NCBI GenBank assembly: GCA_003133425.1
Contig: PKXI01000031.1
Location: 1-9,668, forward strand
DNA length: 9,668 bases
Source: Acidobacteriaceae bacterium
Lineage (GTDB): Bacteria; Acidobacteriota; Terriglobia; Terriglobales; Acidobacteriaceae
Direction: 5' to 3'
Below, piece after piece: positions 1-7,218 of this stretch. The position numbers were made by a program, and so were the translations under genes. A model generated the notes under the pieces. It saw only the letters and a list, made by a program, of their open reading frames with translations. It searched no databases and was not told the DNA's origin. Each line of letters opens with the position of its first letter. Positions within the stretch are counted from its first letter, which is position 1.

Positions 1-3000
1 CTGCTGATCACCATGCACCACATCGTCTCCGACGGCTGGTCGATGGGCGTGCTGGCCAACGAACTGAGTGCGCTGTATGGCGCGTTTCATCGCGGTGAAA
101 GCGATCCTCTGCCGGAGCTGGATATACAGTATGCCGACTACACTGTCTGGCAGCGGCAGTGGGTCGAGGGCGATATTCTGAAGCAACAGGGAGCCTACTG
201 GAAGACCGCGCTGGCTGGAGCCCCTGCTCTTCTGGAGTTGCCCACAGATCATCCTCGACCAGCCCATCAGAACTATTCTGGAGCCTTTGCGGAGTTGGAT
301 CTGGACGATCAACTGACGGTTGGGCTCAGGGAACTGAGCAGGCGTCACGGTGTAACCCTGTTCATGACGTTGCTGACCGCCTGGGCGGTGCTGCTGTCAC
401 GACTTTCCGGCCAGCAGGACGTGCTGATTGGGACACCGGCGGCCAACCGCGGGCGGGCAGAGATCGAAAACCTGATTGGTTTCTTCGTCAATACCCTGGT
501 TGTGCGTCTGGACCTTTCCGGTTCGCCCAGTGTGAGTGAGCTGCTCGAGCAAGCCAAGGTGCAAGCCCTGGCCGCGCAGCAGAATCAGGATATCCCCTTC
601 GAGCAGGTTGTCGAGCTGGCGCGGCCGGCACGCAGCATGGCCCATAGCCCGCTCTTCCAGGTCATGTTCGCGTGGCAAGGCAGCGCGCAAGGGCGGATTG
701 AATTGCCAGGACTGGAAGTCCAGTCTCTGCCGATCCCGCACAAAGTTGCCAAGTTCGATCTGCTGCTCGAACTGCGCGAGGCAGGCAACAATATTACCGG
801 CGGGATCGAGTACGCGACGTCGCTTTTCGAGCAGGGTACGATCAAGCGCTACTTGGGATACTTTCGCAATCTGCTTCAAGCCATGGTGGCCGACGATGCC
901 CAAACCGTTGATTGCCTGCCTATGCTTCCTGAGAACGAGCGCTGTTATCTTCTGTACGAACTGAACGATACGAAGGCCGATTTTCCCCGTGGCAAGTGCG
1001 TACATGAGCTGTTTGAAGAGCAGGTGGCCAGGACCCCGGATGCTTCGGCTGTTGTCTGCGAGGGTGAGGAGATCAGTTATGCCGAACTGAACCGGCGTTC
1101 CAACCAGCTAGCGCATTACCTGCGAGAGCTGGGTGTCGGGCCGGATGCCCGGGTGGCCGTTTGCCTGGAACGCAGCTTCGAGATGGTGGTAGCGCTGATG
1201 GCTGTTCTGAAGGCCGGTGGAGCGTATCTTCCGCTTGATCCGGCCTACCCGGTGGAACGGTTGCGCTTCATGTTGGAAGACTCCGAGCCTTTGGCTCTGC
1301 TGACGCAGCGTCATCTGACGGGACTGTTCTGCGGCATCGGCGGCAAAGTTCCGGTTCTCGACCTGACGGCTGCAAGTGCTGCGTGGAGCAGTCATCCTTT
1401 GACCAACCCCGCTTTGCAAGCCGTTGGACTGAGGCCGGAGCATCTCGCCTACGTTATCTACACGTCCGGATCGACGGGGAACCCCAAGGGAGTTCTGGTC
1501 CATCATCGTGGGGTAGTCAACCGGCTGGTGTGGATGCAGCATGCGTATGGGCTTGAACCTGGCGAAGCGGTGCTGCAGAAGACCCCGTTCGGATTCGACG
1601 TGTCGGTCTGGGAGTTTTTCTGGACCTTGCAAACCGGCGCCAAGCTTGTGATGGCGCGTCCGGAAGGACATAAGGCCCCGGGCTATTTGGTGGAGACCAT
1701 CCGTCGGAACAAGATCACCACCATGCACTTCGTTCCCTCGATGCTGCAGATATTTCTTGAGCATGAGGATTTGTCGAACATGCCGAGCCTGGTACGGGTA
1801 GTGTGCAGCGGTGAAGCGCTGCCGGCGGCATTGCTGCAGCGTTTCCAGGAGCGTATCCCGCATGCAGCGCTGCACAACCTCTACGGCCCGACCGAGGCAG
1901 CGGTGGACGTGACGGCGTGGACCGCCCCGGCCAATTTCAAAGATTCCATGGTGCCGATTGGGAAGCCGGTTTGGAACACCCAGATGTACGTATTAGACGG
2001 GCACGGGGAACCGGTGCCGATGGGAGTAACGGGGGAACTGTACATCGGTGGAGTGCAGGTGGCGCGGGGGTATCTGAACCGTCCTGAACTGACGGCGGAG
2101 CGATTCGTTGCTGATCCGTTCAGTTCCGAGCCGGGTGCGCGGATGTACCGCACTGGAGACCTTGCCCGGTGGCTTGCCGACGGCAACATCGAGTACCTTG
2201 GGCGAAACGATTTCCAGGTGAAGATCCGCGGCTTCCGCATTGAGTTAGGCGAGATTGAGGCACGTCTGGCCGAGCACCCCGCAGTGCGCGAGGTGGCGGT
2301 GATTGCCCGCGAAGACACGCCCGGCGATAAGCGACTGGTGGCCTACTACACGGCCTCACTCTCCGGCGAGCAGGAACTGGGGGCTGCAGGCGCGGAGCAG
2401 TTCCGATCGCACCTGTCCGCGAGCCTGGCCGCCTACATGGTACCGGCGGCCTATGTTTGTCTGGAGTCTTTGCCGCTGACGCCCAACGGCAAGCTGGATC
2501 GCAAGGCACTGCCGGCACCCGAGACCGCTTCCTACTCGACCCGCGGCTACGAACCTCCTCGGGGCGAGATGGAGATGAAGCTGGCCGCCATCTGGGCTGA
2601 GGTTCTCAAACTGGATCGGGTCGGCCGCCACGACAATTTCTTCGATCTTGGTGGCCATTCGTTATTGGCCGTGCAACTGATGGTGCGGTTGCAGGAGGTC
2701 ATTCAAGGTGATCCCTTGCCGCTCAGGGCCGTGCTGGAAGCGCCTACGGTGGAACAATTTGCCGTTTGGCTGCGGATCCAGGATGAGAACGAACAGCGAG
2801 TCCTCGTACGAATCCGGCCAGGAACCTCTGCGCGACCGCCATTCTTTTGTGTCCATGCATCAGACGGCATCGCAGTCGGCATGCGGCCTCTCGCAATGGC
2901 CATGGATGCGGATTTACCGTTCTACTGTCTTCAGGCCAAGGGACTGGACGGTTCCGAACCATTTGCCAGTGTAGAGGAGGCAGCTCGTTGCTACCTCGAC

Positions 3001-3756
3001 GAGATCCGCACAGTGCAGCCTCACGGTCCCTATTATCTCGGGGGATACTGTTTTGGTGGCGTCGTGGCATTCGAAATGGCGCGCATCCTTGAACAATCGG
3101 ACGAACCCGTGGCCGTACTCATTTTGATCGATAGCTTCAATCCCGCGTACCTTAGATTCAAGCCGAAAGGCGAAATGCTGCTCCGCCTTCTGAGGTTCTA
3201 TCTACGGCGCATAGCTTTGCACTCACGCAGAATATTCTCGTTCCGCCTGGACACTTGGCTTAATTATGCGATTGGTCGCCTCAAGGCCATGTACGTTCAT
3301 GCCCAGCGCTTCGTGAAGAAGGTAACCGATGACGAGGGCAACCAGCTCCCGGTTGATCCCAGCACGTTGGAGATCGAACCCGTCGCTAGTGCGGGCCTTG
3401 AAGAGGTCCTGAAGCGCTTAAAGCAAGTCGGCCCCTCTATTCAACGTAAATTCACGCCAGAACCTTACAATGGCGATGCGGTGGTCTTCCGGGTCAGCGA
3501 GCGTAACGAAGACCCCTTTGAGGACTATTTCCTAGGCTGGAAGCCGGTTATACGGGGCGCCATTGAGAGCTCCGAAATCGAGACCACTCACGAAGGCATA
3601 TTGCGCGATCCGGCCGTGCGGCGGTTAGCCGAGAGGATTGATGCCAAACTTCGGGAATCATCCGCCACGACGGAAGAGAATCTGCTATTTACGCCTCGAC
3701 TCGTTAGGAGAAGCCAGTTCAGAACGTTGCACGCGGATCGGGATTTAACTTGTTGA
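1..3756 (+). CDS. NRPS terminal module, C(partial)-A(Ser)-T-TE, 5' end outside window
   Basis: This is the C-terminal end of a modular non-ribosomal peptide synthetase, open from base 1 (residues numbered from there; 1251 aa visible). The partial condensation domain starts just before its catalytic HHIVSDG (residues 6-12) and continues with IGFFVNT and QDIPFEQVVE, resembling LCL-type domains. The adenylation domain (about 330-840) has YTSGSTGNPKG (487-497), FDVSVWE, NLYGPTE, YRTGDLARW and NGKLDRKALP. Its specificity residues are D533, V534, W537, H576, V601, S603, L627, V635, D636 and K831; this is near the known L-Ser code, so it should load serine. The carrier domain has LGGHS, with phosphopantetheine Ser887. 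The thioesterase (about 940-1235) has GYCFG with Cys1017, then Asp1044 and His1197, so the usual nucleophilic Ser is replaced by Cys. The TE marks the last module and releases the peptide. The product is unknown because upstream modules lie outside the window. A polar tail follows the TE. Confidence 0.97.
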   Translation: MLITMHHIVSDGWSMGVLANELSALYGAFHRGESDPLPELDIQYADYTVWQRQWVEGDILKQQGAYWKTALAGAPALLELPTDHPRPAHQNYSGAFAELDLDDQLTVGLRELSRRHGVTLFMTLLTAWAVLLSRLSGQQDVLIGTPAANRGRAEIENLIGFFVNTLVVRLDLSGSPSVSELLEQAKVQALAAQQNQDIPFEQVVELARPARSMAHSPLFQVMFAWQGSAQGRIELPGLEVQSLPIPHKVAKFDLLLELREAGNNITGGIEYATSLFEQGTIKRYLGYFRNLLQAMVADDAQTVDCLPMLPENERCYLLYELNDTKADFPRGKCVHELFEEQVARTPDASAVVCEGEEISYAELNRRSNQLAHYLRELGVGPDARVAVCLERSFEMVVALMAVLKAGGAYLPLDPAYPVERLRFMLEDSEPLALLTQRHLTGLFCGIGGKVPVLDLTAASAAWSSHPLTNPALQAVGLRPEHLAYVIYTSGSTGNPKGVLVHHRGVVNRLVWMQHAYGLEPGEAVLQKTPFGFDVSVWEFFWTLQTGAKLVMARPEGHKAPGYLVETIRRNKITTMHFVPSMLQIFLEHEDLSNMPSLVRVVCSGEALPAALLQRFQERIPHAALHNLYGPTEAAVDVTAWTAPANFKDSMVPIGKPVWNTQMYVLDGHGEPVPMGVTGELYIGGVQVARGYLNRPELTAERFVADPFSSEPGARMYRTGDLARWLADGNIEYLGRNDFQVKIRGFRIELGEIEARLAEHPAVREVAVIAREDTPGDKRLVAYYTASLSGEQELGAAGAEQFRSHLSASLAAYMVPAAYVCLESLPLTPNGKLDRKALPAPETASYSTRGYEPPRGEMEMKLAAIWAEVLKLDRVGRHDNFFDLGGHSLLAVQLMVRLQEVIQGDPLPLRAVLEAPTVEQFAVWLRIQDENEQRVLVRIRPGTSARPPFFCVHASDGIAVGMRPLAMAMDADLPFYCLQAKGLDGSEPFASVEEAARCYLDEIRTVQPHGPYYLGGYCFGGVVAFEMARILEQSDEPVAVLILIDSFNPAYLRFKPKGEMLLRLLRFYLRRIALHSRRIFSFRLDTWLNYAIGRLKAMYVHAQRFVKKVTDDEGNQLPVDPSTLEIEPVASAGLEEVLKRLKQVGPSIQRKFTPEPYNGDAVVFRVSERNEDPFEDYFLGWKPVIRGAIESSEIETTHEGILRDPAVRRLAERIDAKLRESSATTEENLLFTPRLVRRSQFRTLHADRDLTC

Positions 3757-3884
3757 AACATTCTTCGCGGCGGTTCTGGATTCAATTCGCAGATTCTATG
3801 TTCACGGCCTGTCACTAAGCTCATTCGCGCCGCTTTAAGAGGTCGGGGATCTGGAGTCTGGCAAAGATGAGAATCACGGCCCTG

Positions 3885-4249
3885 ACCGATTCGAGATGGG
3901 GCTAGTACCTTGGCTGTATTATGGTACCGTTCTGGTCCAAGGACGGCAAGATGGCCTTCAATACCATCAACGCCAAAGCGGAGACCATTACCACAAGTGC
4001 AGCCTATAGGGAGCCAATGAAGCGCCGGCGCTGTCTGGTACCGGCCGACTGGTTCTACGAGTGGAAGAAACTGGACGAGAAGACGAAACAGCCGTATGCC
4101 ATCGCGATGAAGGATCAATCGCTGTTTGCGTTCGCAGGCTTGTGGGATTCCTGGGAGGACAAGGAGACCGGAAAAACGCTGGAAACGTACACTGTGATCA
4201 CGACAGATCCCATGAACTGATGGAGTCGATACACACTCGGATGCCGGTG
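3885..4249 (+). pseudogene. SRAP-family (YedK/HMCES-like) gene remnant, 5' truncated and frameshifted
   Basis: SRAP proteins crosslink to abasic sites in single-stranded DNA through an N-terminal Cys2. This copy keeps the middle of the domain: VPFWSKD, then FNTINAKAETI with the conserved Asn, CLVPADWFYEW with the conserved Glu, and FAFAGLWDSW, and VITTDP. Three lesions are visible. The MCGR start with Cys2 is absent. A TAG stop at 3903-3905 follows an in-frame RWG, so the usual RWGLVP motif is broken. One base appears lost near 4211-4212: the frame ends at 4220 as DPMN, while the next frame continues as ELMESIHTRMPV, which holds the conserved His of the family. After MPV (4249) the similarity stops, so the 3' part is also lost. 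An ATG at 3921 would give a 99-residue protein, but without Cys2 and His it should not work. Family assignment is secure from motifs; pseudogene status is inferred from the lesions. Confidence 0.82.
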
Positions 4250-4473
4250 ACACGCTGCACCAACTGCAGATGTACTTGAGCCCACAGTCGGAACACATCC
4301 TGGATTCCCGTGCCGCCGATCTTGCGAATGGCCTTGAATGACTTGGGTCCACACCGCCATGTCCGCCCAGATATTCCTTTCAGCCGGCATCCGAACTGAG
4401 GCAGCGCCCCCCGCCGCCAAGAGCGCCCCCCGAATCCAGGAACCAAAGAATCAAATGCTCGGCCCCGTATCTT

Positions 4474-4530
4474 CCCGCTAACGGCAATCGTTGACCACCC
4501 GCTACCGGCAATCGTTGACCACCCGCTACG
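4474..4530. repeat. 24-bp tandem repeat, two full copies plus a partial third
   Basis: Copy 1 is 4474-4497 and copy 2 is 4498-4521; they differ at one base (A4481 versus C4505). A partial third copy (CCCGCTACG) starts at 4522. The core reads CGGCAATCGTTGACCACC, or GGTGGTCAACGATTGCCG on the other strand. Short direct repeats of this kind occur inside the ends of some insertion sequences, including the IS21 family, and a minus-strand reading frame stops inside the third copy. No transposase was recognised, so an IS-end origin is only a guess. Confidence 0.85.
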
Positions 4531-4802
4531 GGGCTTTTCGGCCTGGCCCGCGAGGTTCCGGTGGACTTTTGAGCTGAGGCCCGATCTCCTTTTTGGTCAC
4601 AATCAACTCGGCCATCATGGAGGCGTCAAGAACGCTCTCGCCCTGCGGCGGCGGCGCAAACTCCTCCGCTGCGCTTTGCGGATTCCTCTCCCCATCAAGT
4701 TGTGGTCCCTCTCCGCAAAAGACTTTGCTTGGCACTTGGGAGTTCGCTGCGCCCCATGTCCGTTCCGGCAGTATGTCCCGATTCACTCGCGACCAAATTC
4801 AA

Positions 4803-4808
4803 AAGGAG
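4803..4808 (+). promoter_or_regulatory. Ribosome binding site deciding the ssb start
   Basis: AAGGAG lies six bases before the ATG at 4815. The same frame is open back to an ATG at 4593, but the stretch before 4815 has no similarity to SSB, and the conserved domain begins right after the 4815 start. This site therefore fixes the start. Confidence 0.85.
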
Positions 4809-4814
4809 AACATC

Positions 4815-5252
4815 ATGTCCAGCTACAAAAACAACGTCCATCTCGAAGGCAACCTCGGCAAAGACGCCGAAAAGAAGTCCACCCCGAACGGCGATGTAGT
4901 CAACTTCAGCATTGCAGTCAACGAGCAGTGGGAAGACAAGGACGGCGCCGAGCACAAGAACACCGATTGGTTCCAGATTCAGGTTTGGGGGCCGTTGGCG
5001 AAGTTCGCCGCCACCCTCAAGGCCGGGACGCCGGTCATCGTTGAAGGCAAGATCAAGCCCGAGACGTACACGGCTGACGGCGTGGAGCACAAGACGTTTT
5101 CGATCAAGGCCGACTACATTCGCAAGATCGACTACTCGGCACCGAGCGAAGCCAGCGAGAGCAAGGCGGCCAAGCCCGCCAAGAAGAAGGTCAAGCAGCA
5201 CCCGCGCAACCTGGAGGCGGCTCTTCGGAGCCGCCTTTTCTATGGCCGCTGA
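4815..5252 (+). CDS. ssb: Single-stranded DNA-binding protein (SSB), unusual C-terminus
   Basis: This 145-residue protein should bind single-stranded DNA during replication, recombination and repair. Residues 1 to about 108 form the OB-fold typical of bacterial SSB: NNVHLEGNLGKDAE, then a VNFSIAVNEQW strand, TDWFQIQVWGPLAKFA, GTPVIVEGKI and FSIKADYIRKID. The start is set by AAGGAG six bases upstream. The tail is Ala/Lys rich (AAKPAKKKVKQHP) and ends in RSRLFYGR. It lacks the acidic tip ending in Pro-Phe through which standard SSBs recruit partner proteins. The last codons lie inside an intrinsic terminator (5216-5239), which is not expected for an intact 3' end. A lost stop or frameshift in the tail, or a sequencing indel, is likely; alternatively it is a short accessory SSB paralogue. 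It stands alone, after a gene-poor stretch and convergent with the hydrolase operon. Confidence 0.9.
   Translation: MSSYKNNVHLEGNLGKDAEKKSTPNGDVVNFSIAVNEQWEDKDGAEHKNTDWFQIQVWGPLAKFAATLKAGTPVIVEGKIKPETYTADGVEHKTFSIKADYIRKIDYSAPSEASESKAAKPAKKKVKQHPRNLEAALRSRLFYGR
5216..5239 (+). terminator. Intrinsic terminator with TTCG tetraloop, overlapping the ssb 3' end
   Basis: A perfect 8-bp stem, GGCGGCTC (5216-5223) with GAGCCGCC (5228-5235), closes a TTCG loop with a C-G pair, the very stable UUCG tetraloop. TTTT follows at 5236-5239. The hairpin lies inside the annotated SSB frame, 13 bases before its stop, so ssb transcripts probably end there unless the frame has been altered. Confidence 0.88.
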
Positions 5253-5436
5253 TCGACCATCTGGCACCGGGTCAACGCCTTCGCCCTCCTCAACTTCCGT
5301 GTAACTTGGCACTGCCCCGCGGCAAATAAGATTGGCTCATTTGCTTGGCCGAACAACATCCCGAACTTGCAGCGAACGACGAAATTCGCTCGATACAAGC
5401 ACGGGCCCCCTTTCACTGTGTCGATTCGGAACAGGA

Positions 5437-7191
5437 TCAGGCCGGAATCACGGGCAGCAGAATGTAGGACTTGTTGCGCCCGCCGGTGTGGAGTGTGACC
5501 GTGCCGCCGAAGACGTCGGCGGGCCGGTCGGTCGGGACTTTATGAACGAAAGGACCGGACCCGGTCAGGGGAACCTGCAAATTGGGCTGCATGCCCGCTG
5601 CGCCGGGATGCACGTAATCGTGTCCTTGCACGTCGAGCGCTAGCGAATACCCGGCGGGCAGGGTCAGACTGGTTGGCAGGATCTCGATGTCCAATTCGTA
5701 TACGGTCATGGGCGTGAGCGGTTCTGCGCGGTCGTGCCGGTGCACCGGCAGGAAAGGCCGTGACTGGTTGTTGTCCAAAGCCCGGTGAGACGCGCGCAGC
5801 CACCCGTGCGCTATCGGGGTGTGCGGATCGATGGCGCCTTGGTAGACAATCTCCGTGCCATCGGGGGAGAAGGCGCGTACCACGAGGAACAGGTCCGCGT
5901 CGATGGTGGAGCTCTCGACGTAGAGCCGCGCCGCCACCGGCCCGGCGATCTCAAGATCTTCCGGGCAAACATAGATGAAACTGAGCCGACCTTGCCCGGC
6001 CTTGTAACTCTTCGACGCTTCGACGGTGGGCTCATCCGGTCGCATCGAACCGTCGTTCGCGTCGAGGTACAGACGGGTCCACGCCGTGTCGGGAAGAGGC
6101 CAATGCGAGTCGGTCCGCTGTTCGGTGTGACCATCGATAACTTGACGTGTGCGCAGTTGCACGCGGGGCTGCCGCGCCCAGCCGGTATCATCACCCTTGA
6201 GGAAGTGGCCGAGAAAGCGCTTCTGCAGGTCGAGCCCGTACTGGGCGTAGAAAGGCGACCAGTGCGTGCCGTCGTGCATCTCCAGCCACTTGGCGGCCGA
6301 CGCAGCCAGCTCGAATCCGCGCGTGCTTCCACGAAGGTGCAGCCCCTGCCCGCCCCAGTTCCCGGCGGACAGCAGGGGCACATTAATCCGCGACCAGTCG
6401 GTCATTCGGCCGCGATAGTAATCGTCGAGAAACGGATGCTCCCCGACAACTCTGACAAGGTCGACACGCCGTTGTGCCAGTTCCTCCTCGGAGAACGTCT
6501 CATCCCCGCAGATCAACTGCCCGGTCAAGGGATTTCGCCCGGCCCTCTCGCCCAGGCCGTACTGCGTGGCCAGCACCGAACGGTAGTAGCTCGCGACAAA
6601 GGAGGACCTGATTCCCCCGTGATACCCAGCGTCCCGGTAGAAGTCGCCCGAGCCTTCCCACACACAAATCGCGGTCAGATGCGGCGGTTGAAGCGCGGCG
6701 ACGCGCCACTGGTTCATCGCGTAGAACGAGATGCCGTTCAGGCCCACTCGGCCGTTGCTCCAAGTCTGAGCCGCGGCCCACTCAATGCACTCGTACAGGT
6801 CGTGGGTTTCGCGCTCAGAGAATAGATCGAGAATGCCAGGCGAGCGCCCGGCCCCGCGAGAGTCCACGCGAACGCAGATGTACCCGTCCGGCACCCACTT
6901 CTCGGGATCGACAACCTCCCAGTTCTGGTATTTTCCGCTGGACCCCTCAACGACGTCGGGGTGTTCGGCGATCATCCCTTGCCAGGCCGCGGGGAAGCCC
7001 TGCTGGAAGGGCAATCCCTTGGCGTAAGGTCCATAGGTGATGATGGCCGGGTAGGCGCCGGTCGCGGTTGGACGGAAGACGTCCGCACGCAGGACGACCC
7101 CGTCGTCGGTCTCGATGGGGACGTCCCATTCGATAGTCATGTCGCCGACCACATCTACGCGGAAAGGACCGCGGAAGTTGGTTTCGCTCAT
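5437..7191 (-). CDS. CocE/NonD-family alpha/beta hydrolase (S15-like)
   Basis: A 584-residue member of the X-Pro dipeptidyl-peptidase (S15)/cocaine esterase-like family, expected to hydrolyse an ester or amide; the substrate cannot be told from sequence. The N-terminal alpha/beta hydrolase domain holds VRVDSRGAGRSPG (oxyanion-side loop, about 108-119), the nucleophile elbow GISFY with Ser155, and MHDGTHW with the likely catalytic His310. At the usual place of the catalytic Asp the sequence reads AGNWGGQG (about 276-283), so the acid residue is not obvious. The C-terminal part (about 365-584) matches the PepX_C beta-jellyroll: IAGPVAARLYV, DLFLVVRAFSPDG, GWLRASHRALD and PAGYSLALDVQGHDY. I chose the ATG at 7191, which has AAGGA eight bases upstream. 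A TTG at 7216-7218, directly after the dehydrogenase stop, would add nine residues but has no better signal. No signal peptide is seen, so it is probably cytoplasmic. It is the second gene of the operon, 27 bases after the dehydrogenase. Confidence 0.92.
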   Translation of the reverse strand: MSETNFRGPFRVDVVGDMTIEWDVPIETDDGVVLRADVFRPTATGAYPAIITYGPYAKGLPFQQGFPAAWQGMIAEHPDVVEGSSGKYQNWEVVDPEKWVPDGYICVRVDSRGAGRSPGILDLFSERETHDLYECIEWAAAQTWSNGRVGLNGISFYAMNQWRVAALQPPHLTAICVWEGSGDFYRDAGYHGGIRSSFVASYYRSVLATQYGLGERAGRNPLTGQLICGDETFSEEELAQRRVDLVRVVGEHPFLDDYYRGRMTDWSRINVPLLSAGNWGGQGLHLRGSTRGFELAASAAKWLEMHDGTHWSPFYAQYGLDLQKRFLGHFLKGDDTGWARQPRVQLRTRQVIDGHTEQRTDSHWPLPDTAWTRLYLDANDGSMRPDEPTVEASKSYKAGQGRLSFIYVCPEDLEIAGPVAARLYVESSTIDADLFLVVRAFSPDGTEIVYQGAIDPHTPIAHGWLRASHRALDNNQSRPFLPVHRHDRAEPLTPMTVYELDIEILPTSLTLPAGYSLALDVQGHDYVHPGAAGMQPNLQVPLTGSGPFVHKVPTDRPADVFGGTVTLHTGGRNKSYILLPVIPA

Positions 7192-7199
7192 AGTAAGTA

Positions 7200-7204
7200 T
7201 CCTT
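7200..7204 (-). promoter_or_regulatory. Ribosome binding site deciding the hydrolase start
   Basis: On the minus strand AAGGA stands eight bases before the ATG at 7191. It lies downstream of the alternative TTG start at 7216-7218, so it supports the shorter protein. Confidence 0.7.
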
Positions 7205-7218
7205 GGCTTCGAGATCAA

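Larger units (their letters stand above)
4250..4814. other. Gene-poor stretch between SRAP remnant and ssb, possible decayed DNA
   Basis: I recognise no gene here. At about 4230-4340 the plus strand can be read as a coding-like tail (DTLHQLQMYL, ending ANGLE then TGA at 4339-4341). The minus strand is also open there with the same codon boundaries (FKAIRKIGGTGIQDVFRLWA), and I cannot choose between them. A second minus-strand frame, with a GTG start at 4786 and a TAG stop at 4526-4528, has reasonable codon use but no ribosome binding site and no known motif. Its stop lies in the third copy of a 24-bp tandem repeat. The pattern fits remnants of other genes or of a mobile element. The last part must contain the promoter of the SSB gene, but I see no clear -35/-10 pair. 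Confidence 0.5.

Noticed and set aside
1108..1875. 255-codon minus-strand open frame inside the NRPS
   Set aside because: It lies opposite the conserved A-domain motifs and its translation has no family features; it is a shadow of GC-rich coding DNA.
3588..4352. 254-codon minus-strand open frame across the NRPS end and SRAP remnant
   Set aside because: It overlaps conserved TE and SRAP coding sequence on the plus strand, and its product shows no recognisable domain.
4474..4530. CRISPR array
   Set aside because: The copies are directly adjacent with no spacers, and no cas gene is present.
4526..4786. Minus-strand 86-codon frame as a real gene
   Set aside because: It has a GTG start without a ribosome binding site and no motif; kept only as part of the unassigned stretch.
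4593..4814. N-terminal extension of SSB from the ATG at 4593
   Set aside because: The added 74 residues look like translated intergenic DNA, and a good ribosome binding site precedes the ATG at 4815.
5785..6825. 346-codon plus-strand open frame
   Set aside because: It is antisense to the hydrolase, whose catalytic motifs and C-terminal domain are clear on the other strand; no ribosome binding site or motif was seen.
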